A DNA stretch of 48,210 bases from positions 1-48,210 of the forward strand of contig PBTW01000116.1 in NCBI GenBank assembly GCA_002729315.1. Direction: 5' to 3'. Position numbers and translations under genes: made by a program. Position 1 is the first letter of the stretch. Every line of letters starts with the position of its first letter. The DNA is from Gammaproteobacteria bacterium. GTDB lineage: Bacteria; Pseudomonadota; Gammaproteobacteria; Pseudomonadales; Pseudohongiellaceae. Below, one piece after another: positions 16,040 through 24,378 of the stretch. The notes under the pieces are model-generated. The model was not told the origin of the DNA and did not search any database. It saw only the letters and a list, made by a program, of their open reading frames with translations.

Positions 16040-18238
16040 TCAGAAGTTGCCGGTTATGGTCAGGCTTGGTTGTGTGCCGCCGTGGGTGCAGCGGTATTCC
16101 AGCTCCCTGAGCCGGCCATCAGATCGACGCCCATCGTACCGCCAACGCTCGCGGCATTGAGAACCGTCGGTGAGCTGCCTGACATCAAGACGGTAAGTGA
16201 TACCGCGGCGGTCCCGGATTTCCGCAAAGATGCCAAAAAAAGGCTCTCCTACCGAGAATTCGAAATCTTTGATGTCGTATTGAAACATGCCGCCGTCAAG
16301 CCGATCGAAATATTGCGTTCCCCAGTTAAATCGCCATTCGGGAATATCGTGTCGGGTAGTCAACGTGAAGCGGCCGCGCTGGTAATTGCGAAAGCGCCGT
16401 TTCCTGCCGTCGAACGGGTCGGTGACCTGCGAGTCCTGTATGCTCAGCGTCGAATTCACTAGCAGGTTTGGAAGTGCGATCATTGCCATGCGGATACTGG
16501 CAGTAAGGGTCGCTCCGTATTCAACTCCATCCCCAAGATTTCCATTGGCCGAGGCGAGCGCGTCCTCTGAAGTCGATGCATCAATCCAGTCGATGACATC
16601 CTGATGGTCAGCGTAGAAAAATTCCGCGCTGACCACGCCAATGTCACTCGGGAGACGGTATTCGCTGTTCAAAGTGTAGCGCCACTGGGTTTGCTGACGC
16701 AGTTCGGCGTTACCTCTCAGCGTGTTGGCATCGTTGTCCTGCTCGTCATTGGCTGCTACGAAATCAGCGAAGCTCAACTGGTTGACGATACGTTCGGCAG
16801 AACCTCTTACCTGAAACATTGGTGTGATGTTGTAGCGTAGATCGATCTTCGGTTTAATAAATTCGAAGCTTCTTGAATTCTGTGCGTCACCAGTCTGATT
16901 GATCTCTGAGGTTTCGTATAACAGCGTCGATTCCAGAGTAAGTTTCGGATTGATGCGCCAGTTGTGGATGGCGAACGGCTCATAACGAATTTCTTCCACC
17001 TCAGAGTTGGCGAGACCGAGGTTCACAGGCACTAGCCCCCCAAGCGCAGTTGACGGAGCACCGGAAGCATTGAGCAGGCCGAGCGCTAGGGCGGAATTCA
17101 GAGTGGTCTGCGCACGTTCGCCGCCTAGTTCCACGCTCTGACTCTGAAGAAAATCGAATGTGTAGGAACCTCGGACAATACGCTCTTTGGTTATCGAGTT
17201 GGATTTTAGAATCAGGTTGAGCTCTTCAGTGTTGTCCGCGAAGCGCTCGAATCGTTGCCGAATTCGCAGGTTTTCATCCTGATTGGCGATACCAAGTAAT
17301 TTAAACCGAGCGCCGTTGTCAAACGTGTATTCATAGTCAAATCCACCCTCCCAGTTGTCTCTAGGGTTCGGGTTGGTCTCGCGCTCGACGAGATGTGCGA
17401 CTGGATTGCTGCGAAGATTGCTGGTTACGCGGTCAATGTCTGTGGGGGCATCCCTCTCGGCAAGCAGTCCGTTGAGCTGCAGTGTGCTTTTGCTGTTGAT
17501 TGCGTAGGCCAGATTAAAGCTCAATTCGTTGTTAGCGCCATCGGTGGTGACTTCCTCGGTAACGGTGTCGTTGGGGGAAAAATCACCCAGAATGCTGCTC
17601 TCATTGTTCAGGCTGTTGCGGTAGCGCGGCTGGCTGCGCAGAGTCATCGTGTAGTCTATTTCACCACGTTGGCCGTTTACCGCGAAAGTGCCGCCCGGTT
17701 GAATTGCATCGTCCTGTGAATAGTTGAGGGATCCTTGATAAGAAAAGCTGGTCGAGGAAAGCTCCTCAAACAGAACCACGTTGATGATCTGTCCGCTGCC
17801 TCTGACATCCAGATCTCCGGAAGTGCCGCGAATGATCTGTATTTCCTGAACCTGCGAAGAGGCGATGCGCTGGAGCATTTGCTGCGTCGAGTTGTTTTTA
17901 CCCGCGTTGCGTTTGCCGTTGATCAGAATTTCTGTAGACCCTGCGCCACTGCCAAGTCCTCTTCCGCCGCGAGACGGGCTTCCCGAAAAGCCCCCGGGCC
18001 CGCCGAATCCGCCTCCTCCGCTGCCGCGTCCGGTGGTATCTTGACCTGGGATTCTGGCCAGCATGTCACCTGCGGTGATGGGTTGCCATTCCGTGAAGTA
18101 AGCTGCCGGATAGACTACTGTAGAGCCGTCCTCCAATGCGTCTTGCGCGCGGTTTATTTCGGATGCAATAAGACCAAGCAGCAGGATGCTCGCTGCAATG
18201 AGTTTTCGCGCCGCGCGGTACTGGATGTTCCCTGCCAT
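16040..18238 (-). CDS. TonB-dependent outer membrane receptor, paralogue of the one at 36.7 kb
   Basis: 732 residues. Signal peptide to about residue 31, TonB-box-like STVVYPA (39-45), plug domain about 45-170 with EILINGKR, SQVQEIQIIRGTSGDLDVRG, and a 22-stranded-type barrel ending in Phe, as needed for outer membrane assembly. A glycine-rich insert (about 69-100) interrupts the early plug. The protein is closely paralogous to the receptor at 36725: shared stretches include YPA-YF, DML-RIPG, IIRGTSG-LDVRG and AIHNW in the same order. No STN signalling domain. It is divergent from the Tat-aminotransferase unit, so both probably serve one substrate. The ligand is unknown; length is typical. 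Confidence 0.9.
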   Translation of the reverse strand: MAGNIQYRAARKLIAASILLLGLIASEINRAQDALEDGSTVVYPAAYFTEWQPITAGDMLARIPGQDTTGRGSGGGGFGGPGGFSGSPSRGGRGLGSGAGSTEILINGKRNAGKNNSTQQMLQRIASSQVQEIQIIRGTSGDLDVRGSGQIINVVLFEELSSTSFSYQGSLNYSQDDAIQPGGTFAVNGQRGEIDYTMTLRSQPRYRNSLNNESSILGDFSPNDTVTEEVTTDGANNELSFNLAYAINSKSTLQLNGLLAERDAPTDIDRVTSNLRSNPVAHLVERETNPNPRDNWEGGFDYEYTFDNGARFKLLGIANQDENLRIRQRFERFADNTEELNLILKSNSITKERIVRGSYTFDFLQSQSVELGGERAQTTLNSALALGLLNASGAPSTALGGLVPVNLGLANSEVEEIRYEPFAIHNWRINPKLTLESTLLYETSEINQTGDAQNSRSFEFIKPKIDLRYNITPMFQVRGSAERIVNQLSFADFVAANDEQDNDANTLRGNAELRQQTQWRYTLNSEYRLPSDIGVVSAEFFYADHQDVIDWIDASTSEDALASANGNLGDGVEYGATLTASIRMAMIALPNLLVNSTLSIQDSQVTDPFDGRKRRFRNYQRGRFTLTTRHDIPEWRFNWGTQYFDRLDGGMFQYDIKDFEFSVGEPFFGIFAEIRDRRGITYRLDVRQLTDGSQCRERWRYDGRRSDGRLRELEYRCTHGGTQPSLTITGNF

Positions 18239-18588
18239 AAGTCAGCTAAAATCTGCTTGCAGTCGACCGGAGTCCGACCAGAGAGCCCTTTAAACTCAGG
18301 GCGAGCGGCAGTTTACTGATAATGAGGCGAAATTCCTCGCATCTGTTACAAACTGACAAGATTAAAATGGCTTGGGCGAAGTCTGCGCACTGAGCCAGAA
18401 CCGCAGCGCCGCCTTTCGGGGGTCAGCTGGGCGTCGTTAAAGGAGTAGGTTTCGAGCCCGGTAATTTTTTGGCAATTGCCAGATACTGACGCTATGATGG
18501 CGTGAGGAATCCAGACAGCCCTCGAATGAAATTGCAGCACCTCGGGCGCTCTAATGCACAACGGTTTGGTCGATTGAGGAGGACTATA
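18239..18588. other. Divergent control region of the TonB receptor and Tat-aminotransferase unit
   Basis: 350 bases between divergent genes. It holds the promoter candidate listed next; no gene-like frame other than short unsupported ones. The aminotransferase start is preceded by GAGGAGG, a strong ribosome site. No promoter for the receptor could be singled out. Confidence 0.5.
18469..18498 (+). promoter_or_regulatory. Sigma-70-like promoter with palindrome over the -35 box
   Basis: TTGGCA (18469-18474), an 18-base spacer and TATGAT (18493-18498) point towards the aminotransferase gene 90 bases downstream. The perfect palindrome TGGCAATTGCCA (18470-18481) overlaps the -35 box and could be an operator for a dimeric repressor. 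Confidence 0.5.
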
Positions 18589-19737
18589 ATGAAAACAACA
18601 CGTCGCGGCTTTTTCAAAACCGCCGGTCTTGGCACTGCAGCTGGACTGATTGGTGGCACTACACTCATTACCCCCAGCGTACTTGCACAGACACGCCATA
18701 ACCGCAGCGCGGGTGTTTTTGACAACGGCATCATCCAGCTCAGCCAGAATGAGAGCGGCAGAGGGCCTGGCCCTCGCGTTCTGGAAGCTATCAGAGCACA
18801 CACCTCTAAGCGAGTTGGCCGGGGCTACGCTCCGGATTATGTGCCGGAGCTTCAGGATGCCATTGCCTCTCATTTCAACATCGACCGCAGCAACGTAATT
18901 TTGGCTTCGGGCTCCACTTGGCTGTTACAGGGATCAGTACACGCTTTTGTAAGCGAGGATAAACCGCTGGTCACTGCGGGCCCCACATTTTCTACCAGTG
19001 AAGCCACCGCTCGAGGAGCCGGCCTTCCGGTTAAACTGGTCCCCCTGAACTCCGAAGCTAAACTCGATCTGCCAGAGATGGTCAAAGTCTCCAAAGGAGC
19101 TGGTCTGGTGTATCTGTGCAACCCCAACAATCCGTCTGGGACGGTCCATGGTCCCAAGACTGTCGATGCCGTGGTCAGGGCAATCTTGAAGGAATCTCCC
19201 GATACCTATATTCATCTCGATGAGGCTTATATCGATTACGGCGATCCAGCAAAAATCCAGACGGGTCTAGCGCTGACTCAGGAGTTCAGCAATGTCTTCA
19301 TTACCCGCTCATTTTCTAAAGCCCACGCTCTGGCCGGCATGCGTATCGGTTATGCCATGGGGAACCGGGATACGCTAAACGCCATTCGCAATTCTTGGGG
19401 CATGGGAGATGTCAGCATGCTTGGCGCCATTGCTGCGCTGACGGCATTTGAGGATCGTGAGCATATTGAGTGGGAACGCGAGGAAAACAACCGGGTTAAG
19501 GCTTTTACGGTCGGCGCTCTGAATGATCTGGGTTTTGACGTTCCTGAGTCCCACACCAACCATTTATTTGTCGATCTGCGCGCACCTGCTCGCGGATTCC
19601 GCGAGGCCTGCATGGAAAGGAAAGTCGCTGTAGGCAGGGATTTTCCACCCTGGGAAAACACGCACTGCCGCATTTCTCTAGGCAGCATGGAAGAGATGGA
19701 AGTTGCGGTTAGAGTCTTCCGTGAGGTGCTTGGCTAG
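18589..19737 (+). CDS. Tat-exported HisC-like PLP aminotransferase
   Basis: 382 residues. A twin-arginine signal (TRRGFFK, residues 4-10, hydrophobic stretch to about 32, ending VLAQ) precedes a complete class I/II aminotransferase domain of the histidinol-phosphate type: NPNNPSGT (178-185), DEAY (211-214), PLP lysine K244 in SFSKAHALAG, and the phosphate-contact Arg in MRIGYAMG. Strong ribosome site GAGGAGG. Tat export fits a PLP enzyme, which must fold around its cofactor in the cytoplasm before transport; PvdN of Pseudomonas is the known precedent for a periplasmic PLP enzyme. All active-site residues are kept, so it should be catalytic. Substrate unknown; co-located with a TonB receptor and a second Tat-exported PLP enzyme. 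Confidence 0.9.
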   Translation: MKTTRRGFFKTAGLGTAAGLIGGTTLITPSVLAQTRHNRSAGVFDNGIIQLSQNESGRGPGPRVLEAIRAHTSKRVGRGYAPDYVPELQDAIASHFNIDRSNVILASGSTWLLQGSVHAFVSEDKPLVTAGPTFSTSEATARGAGLPVKLVPLNSEAKLDLPEMVKVSKGAGLVYLCNPNNPSGTVHGPKTVDAVVRAILKESPDTYIHLDEAYIDYGDPAKIQTGLALTQEFSNVFITRSFSKAHALAGMRIGYAMGNRDTLNAIRNSWGMGDVSMLGAIAALTAFEDREHIEWEREENNRVKAFTVGALNDLGFDVPESHTNHLFVDLRAPARGFREACMERKVAVGRDFPPWENTHCRISLGSMEEMEVAVRVFREVLG

Positions 19738-19758
19738 GGTTGCCGGCATCAATAGCAT

Positions 19759-19791
19759 CGCGACTGTTGGGCTTCGGTGCCCGCAGTCGCG
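19759..19791 (+). terminator. Stem-loop after the Tat HisC-like gene
   Basis: Outer stem of eight pairs (CGCGACTG 19759-19766 with CAGTCGCG 19784-19791) encloses an inner GGGC/GCCC stem with loop TTCGGT. No T-run follows, so it may act as an RNA-stability or attenuating structure inside a three-gene transcript rather than a true terminator. Confidence 0.4.
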
Positions 19792-19851
19792 GACGCACGC
19801 CTTGACCCTGTCACCCGCTTGATGACCTGTAGTTAAAAGAACGATAACAAC

Positions 19852-20880
19852 ATGACTCATACAAAGCATTCAAAATCCCTCTTGTTCTGCCTGGTACTAA
19901 CTCCAGCCATTTGTCTGTCTGCAGCGCTGAGCGCTCAGAATGAATATCAGGCGCCTAGAACAGAATGGGGGCAGCCGGATCTCCAGGGTGTCTGGAATTT
20001 TTCCTCCAGTGTGCCCATGCAGCGTCCCGCACAATACGGTATTCGTCAGTTCCTGACGCCAGAAGAAATCGAGCAGATTCAGGCACGTCGTGCCGCTGCC
20101 GATGCCAATTCTGACTCGGCGCTTGCGATAGAGGGTGTTGACGAGTCTTACAACGACTTCTGGATAGAAAACGCCGGGATCGGCGACTTGGTGCGTACCT
20201 CGCATATTGTGTATCCCGATAACGGCCAGCTCCCCGGCCTTGTGACCGGCGCCGTTGCGCGGCAGGGGGTCTACGGTGGTGCGACCACGGGAGAAACAAG
20301 GCCCGTGCGCATTGCAGCAGGCGGCATTGGCACGGACGGTCCAGAAGATCGTGGTCTATCGGAGCGCTGCATTATCGGGTTCAATGCCGGCCCGCCATTT
20401 GTTCCCAGTCTCTACAACAACAACGTGCAGATCTTTCAGTCGAAAGACACGGCAGTCCTGATGACCGAGATGATACATGACGCCCGTATAGTGCCTTTAT
20501 ACGAGTCGTTGGACGATTTGCCGCCGCTGAACGATGATGTGCGCCTGTGGACTGGGGACTCAAAAGGCTATTGGGATCATGACACTTTGGTAGTGGTTAC
20601 GCGCAATTTCAATGGATTGGCAGCAAGCTTTGGTCAAGCCGGGACATCTACTCATAAAGTGCTCACGGAGCGCTTTACTAGGGTAGATGAGCTTACCGTA
20701 GACTATGAATTCACCGTTGATGACCCGGCAACTTTTAGCGACCGCTTTATCGGTGTCGTGTCGATGACCAAGGTCGGCGGCTTGCTTTACGAGTATGCCT
20801 GCCATGAAGGTAACTACGGCATGGTTAACATTCTCCGGGGTGCCAGAGTACAGGAGCGAGTGAATGCTTCGGGCTCTTAG
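19852..20880 (+). CDS. Exported protein of unknown function with PDLQGVW motif (copy 1)
   Basis: 342-residue precursor with a Sec signal (about 1-28, ALSAQ). The mature protein opens with WGQPDLQGVWNF (39-50) and MQRPAQY, then has the conserved blocks ERC (C173), PPFVPSLYNNNVQIFQ, MIHDARIVPL, DTLVVVT and YEYACHEGN (C317). It is predicted to be rich in beta strands. The paralogue at 31740 has the same blocks and both Cys at corresponding places. I recognise it as a widespread family of uncharacterised secreted proteins but know no function. It lies between two Tat-exported PLP enzymes in the same direction (114 and 136 bases from them), so it is probably a periplasmic partner of the same pathway. 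Confidence 0.72.
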   Translation: MTHTKHSKSLLFCLVLTPAICLSAALSAQNEYQAPRTEWGQPDLQGVWNFSSSVPMQRPAQYGIRQFLTPEEIEQIQARRAAADANSDSALAIEGVDESYNDFWIENAGIGDLVRTSHIVYPDNGQLPGLVTGAVARQGVYGGATTGETRPVRIAAGGIGTDGPEDRGLSERCIIGFNAGPPFVPSLYNNNVQIFQSKDTAVLMTEMIHDARIVPLYESLDDLPPLNDDVRLWTGDSKGYWDHDTLVVVTRNFNGLAASFGQAGTSTHKVLTERFTRVDELTVDYEFTVDDPATFSDRFIGVVSMTKVGGLLYEYACHEGNYGMVNILRGARVQERVNASGS

Positions 20881-21016
20881 TCCCCACTTTTAGGGATTTC
20901 ACCAAATCGGTTGCACTCAGCCTAAATGAGGCTTATCCTGATTTTGTTGGTGTTTCATAGGACATCATAAAACTCATTAAAAACAGTAAGATAAGAGAGC
21001 GAAAAGAGGTTATCCC

Positions 21017-22381
21017 ATGAGCAAAAACGCAGGTCTCAATCGAAGATCCTTCATGAAGAATGCTGGCTTTACAGCCCTTGCTGGCGCAACCGGCTCCCTA
21101 GCCGTTGGTGCTTCTCAGGCAAATGCTCAAGGCGGTAGCCCTTCCCAATCTTATCCTCGACACGCGAGCGGCAAGTATGACTTTGGCGCCGTTTACAATC
21201 GCGCCGGACACAATTGCGCGCGTTGGGATTCTCCACCGCGTAACTACCCCGGTGGGGAGTTCAAGTTCGGGATGGGTGTCGCTTCTATGGACTTCGAATG
21301 TGCACCCTGTATCACCGAAGCCTTGATGGAGCGGGTTCAGCACCACAGTTGGGGATATCTCGCCAGCACTGCTGAACTGACTAGCGAAATCGTGAAATGG
21401 AACGGTGAGCATCACAACAACGATATCGACGCCAGCATGGTAACACTGTCAGATGGAGTCTATCCCGGCATGATCGCTGCGATGCGTTCATTCGTGCCGC
21501 GTGGCGGCAAAGCGCTGATTATGTCTCCCGCTTACTCCGGCTTCTATACCATGGCAGGTGCGGCAAACATTGAGACCGTTGATAGCGAATTGAAATTAAT
21601 AAGCGGTCGGTATGAAATCGACTACGAGGATCTTGAGGCCAAGATGACTTCAGACGTGCGCATCTTGATTGTCTGCAACCCGCAAAACCCAACAGGTAAC
21701 GTGTGGCGCGAGGAGGAGCTGTTGCGCATTGGCCGCCTGGCTCTGGACCATGGTATCGTGGTGCTGTCGGACGAGATCCACTCTGATGTTATTCGCGGCG
21801 ATCAGAAGTTTACGCCGTTCTCTGCGCTGCCTGACCGGGATGTCGTTAGCAACAGCCTGACTTTTAACGCAATTAGCAAGACGTTTAATCTGGCCGGCAT
21901 GAAAAACGCCTACTACTACTCAAAGTCCCCAACCATGCTGCAGCGCGTGAATCAGTACCATCGCGCTGAGTTGAGCACCCTGGGCGTGGTAGCCAATGTT
22001 GCGGCCTATAAGTATGGTTGGGAATGGTTTGATCAGGCGAATGCCTACATGGATAGAACGCACACCATGATTGAGGAATATGTCAAAGCTAACATGCCCA
22101 GTGTCGGATATGTGCGCAATGAGGGTACGTACATGACATTCCTTGATTTCAGTCAGACAATGGCTTCAATCGGTGCCGATGTGCAGTATGAGTCCCACGG
22201 TAAGAGAACCCCAGAGCACTACTTCCAAGACTGGATGGTGCATAACTCCGGTGTCTATCTCAATCCGGGTTCCGTGTACGGTCAGGGCGGCGCCGGTCGC
22301 ATGCGGATGAACATTGCTTCCTCGCAAGCTGTTGTCAAAGATGTACTGGACGCGATGGCTGCTGCGGTCAACAAGGTCTGA
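21017..22381 (+). CDS. Tat-exported MalY/PatB-type PLP enzyme (aminotransferase or C-S lyase fold)
   Basis: 454 residues. Tat signal NRRSFMKN (8-15) with hydrophobic region to about 38 (ANAQ), then a complete fold-type I PLP domain: GMGVASMDFECAPCITEAL (entry motif similar to MalY and PatB), NPQNPTG (221-227), SDEIHSD (251-257) and PLP lysine K288 in NAISKTFNLAG. SDEIHxD and the MDFxxP motif favour cystathionine beta-lyase or C-S lyase relatives over ordinary transaminases. GAGG precedes the ATG. With the HisC-like enzyme at 18589 it makes two exported PLP enzymes in one unit. The gene is followed by a strong intrinsic terminator, which ends the unit. Confidence 0.9.
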   Translation: MSKNAGLNRRSFMKNAGFTALAGATGSLAVGASQANAQGGSPSQSYPRHASGKYDFGAVYNRAGHNCARWDSPPRNYPGGEFKFGMGVASMDFECAPCITEALMERVQHHSWGYLASTAELTSEIVKWNGEHHNNDIDASMVTLSDGVYPGMIAAMRSFVPRGGKALIMSPAYSGFYTMAGAANIETVDSELKLISGRYEIDYEDLEAKMTSDVRILIVCNPQNPTGNVWREEELLRIGRLALDHGIVVLSDEIHSDVIRGDQKFTPFSALPDRDVVSNSLTFNAISKTFNLAGMKNAYYYSKSPTMLQRVNQYHRAELSTLGVVANVAAYKYGWEWFDQANAYMDRTHTMIEEYVKANMPSVGYVRNEGTYMTFLDFSQTMASIGADVQYESHGKRTPEHYFQDWMVHNSGVYLNPGSVYGQGGAGRMRMNIASSQAVVKDVLDAMAAAVNKV

Positions 22382-22416
22382 GCCAGCAATCCTATCGATT
22401 GAGTAAGGTGAGAGAC

Positions 22417-22450
22417 GGGCGGATCAGTTATGCTGGTCCGCCCTTTTTTT
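22417..22450 (+). terminator. Rho-independent terminator of the Tat-aminotransferase unit
   Basis: Eleven-pair stem (22417-22427 with 22433-22443, one G-T wobble), loop TTATG, followed by seven T (22444-22450). It begins 36 bases after the stop codon. The remaining 200 bases up to the amidase start hold no gene. Confidence 0.92.
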
Positions 22451-22661
22451 GCACCCCTCTCCTGTGCAGTCTCTGGCGTAGCGGGTGATTTGGTGGCCGC
22501 AGATGCGACGCGGGTGCTGTTGAGGTGGCGTTTGATGCCTAAAGATGAGTCTAAATCAGAGTGAGGCTAGTTTTGTGTCCGGTCTAGTTTGAAGCAGACT
22601 CGGGCACGGAAAACTGGGCAGCCATATCTGTTGAACAAAGCTAATTTCCACGGGGAAGGTG

Positions 22662-24074
22662 ATGTCAGAGCCACTGCACTATCAGTCATTGATGTCAGTC
22701 GCACAGCAGCTGCGATCAAAAGAGTTATCTGCGCACGCCCTGACTGAGCATATGCTCACCCGCATTTATGGGCTTGACAACGAGTTACTCAGCTATGCGA
22801 CCGTTACTCCAGAACTGGCCAGGGCGCAGGCGCAGCGTGCCGAAGAAGAGATACAGGCTGGCCGGTATCGGGGTTTTCTGCATGGTGTGCCTGTCGCGAT
22901 AAAGGATCTGTGTTGTACCGCCGGCATTCGAACCATGGGAGGATTAAAAGTACGGCAGCAATTCGTGCCAGATTTTAACGCAACGGTAGTGCGGAAACTT
23001 GAGGAAGCAGGAGCAGTGTTACTGGGAAAACTCAACCTGACCGAAGGCGCTCTGTCTGCCTACAATCCTGAATTTCCGATTCCCAAAAACCCCTGGGGAA
23101 AAGAGCTGTGGGCGGGCGTGTCTTCTTCCGGCTCGGGCGTGGCCGTGGCGGCAGGTCTATGTTTCGCCGCTATCGGCACTGATACCGGCGGCTCTATACG
23201 TTATCCAGCTATGGCCAACGGTGTGACGGGTCTTAAACCGACCTATGGCAGAGTGAGCCGCCATGGGGTGCTCGCACTGGCGGAGTCACTTGATCACGTT
23301 GGCCCCATGGCTCGTTCCGTGGCCGACGCAGTAGCCCTGTATAACGCCATAACCGGTTATGATGAGAACGATCAAACTTCGCTGAATCGTGAGGACGCGC
23401 AGATTGCTCAGCCTGCTGCAACGAATCTAGATGGTTTGCGTCTGGGAGTAGATGCCGACTGGTTCAGCTACGGTACTGATCCGGGTTTACTCGCTGCACT
23501 CGAACAGGCGATTGGCGTGTTCAAAGCGCTCGGCATGGAATGTGTTCCGGTGGAGATGCCCCGCGAAGGCCCGACGCAATACCGAAACCTCTGGCTACCG
23601 CTGACGGGGTACGAAGCCTATCGCGCCCACCGCGAATACTTTCCTGCCAGAGAAGCTTGCTACGGAGATTATCTGGCCGATGTTCTGCGCATGGGCATGC
23701 AGATGACGGAGAAAGAATACGCCGCAGCGGTGAGGAAGCGTTCAGAATTCAGCGCACGGTTTGAAGCGGCGCTCAGTGAAGTTGATGCTGTCATCTGTCC
23801 TTCCGGAGGCATGGTATTTTCAGTCAATGCGGTCGCACAACGGGGCGACGCAAAGGCTATGAAGGAGGTGATAAAAAATTTTCAGGGCCAGTTCACTATA
23901 CCGGCAGACCTTGCCGGCACGCCCACGCTGTCGCTGCCCTGCGGATTCAATGATCGAACGCAGCCTTATGTGATGCAGTTGATGGGCAGCAAATTCGCCG
24001 AAGCCATGCTTTGTCGCATCGGCCACGCCTACCAGTCAGAAACCGATTGGCATCACCGCCATCCTGATCACTGA
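22662..24074 (+). CDS. Amidase signature family hydrolase
   Basis: 470 residues, cytosolic, no signal. The Ser-cisSer-Lys triad is complete: K81 (VAIKDLCC), cis-Ser S154 in GVSSSGSG, and nucleophile S178 in GTDTGGSIRYPA, the 24-residue Ser-Ser spacing being the one known from malonamidase. Members hydrolyse carboxylic amides, aryl acylamides or carbamates. GGGGAAGG overlaps a GTG at 22659, so I use the ATG at 22662. It lies after the terminator of the Tat-aminotransferase unit and needs its own promoter. It is not a GatA: no gatB or gatC nearby and the length is slightly short. Substrate unknown. Confidence 0.9.
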   Translation: MSEPLHYQSLMSVAQQLRSKELSAHALTEHMLTRIYGLDNELLSYATVTPELARAQAQRAEEEIQAGRYRGFLHGVPVAIKDLCCTAGIRTMGGLKVRQQFVPDFNATVVRKLEEAGAVLLGKLNLTEGALSAYNPEFPIPKNPWGKELWAGVSSSGSGVAVAAGLCFAAIGTDTGGSIRYPAMANGVTGLKPTYGRVSRHGVLALAESLDHVGPMARSVADAVALYNAITGYDENDQTSLNREDAQIAQPAATNLDGLRLGVDADWFSYGTDPGLLAALEQAIGVFKALGMECVPVEMPREGPTQYRNLWLPLTGYEAYRAHREYFPAREACYGDYLADVLRMGMQMTEKEYAAAVRKRSEFSARFEAALSEVDAVICPSGGMVFSVNAVAQRGDAKAMKEVIKNFQGQFTIPADLAGTPTLSLPCGFNDRTQPYVMQLMGSKFAEAMLCRIGHAYQSETDWHHRHPDH

Positions 24075-24378
24075 AACTGGACTGATGGAAGCGAGGCCTC
24101 GGCTTGCGCTCGCGTCAGGCGATGAATCGTTGAGTTCGTAGACTTGGAGAATGCTCGATTAACTCCACGCTAGTTCCTGCCGGAGCTGGGCGGGCAAGGA
24201 GAGCGGCCACGGATGAGCTACCGGGCCGAGCCTGCCGGATTCACTGCCGGTGATCAGCCGCTCGCCATGCTTCGACAATGCGTGTGTCGTCTTAAGCCAT
24301 GACTACCTTGGACTGACCATGGTTGCGGTCACAGGCGCCGCCCATCGACACCGTGCCTTATCGGATTAATCGGCGGTA
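24075..24378. other. Intergenic stretch between convergent amidase and PQQ dehydrogenase genes
   Basis: 304 bases. Short open stretches exist on the minus strand but have no start, ribosome site or family motif. No T-tailed hairpin for either gene is evident. I see nothing I can name. Confidence 0.5.

Noticed and set aside
16021-16053. Inverted repeat CCGGCAA / TTGCCGG at the convergent ends of the monooxygenase and receptor genes
   Set aside because: Seven-pair stem with a 19-base loop, half of it coding, and no T-run; too weak to call a terminator.
24150-24370. Stop-free minus-strand stretch containing SKHGERLITGSESGRL
   Set aside because: No start, no ribosome site and no recognisable domain; about 45 codons can be open by chance.
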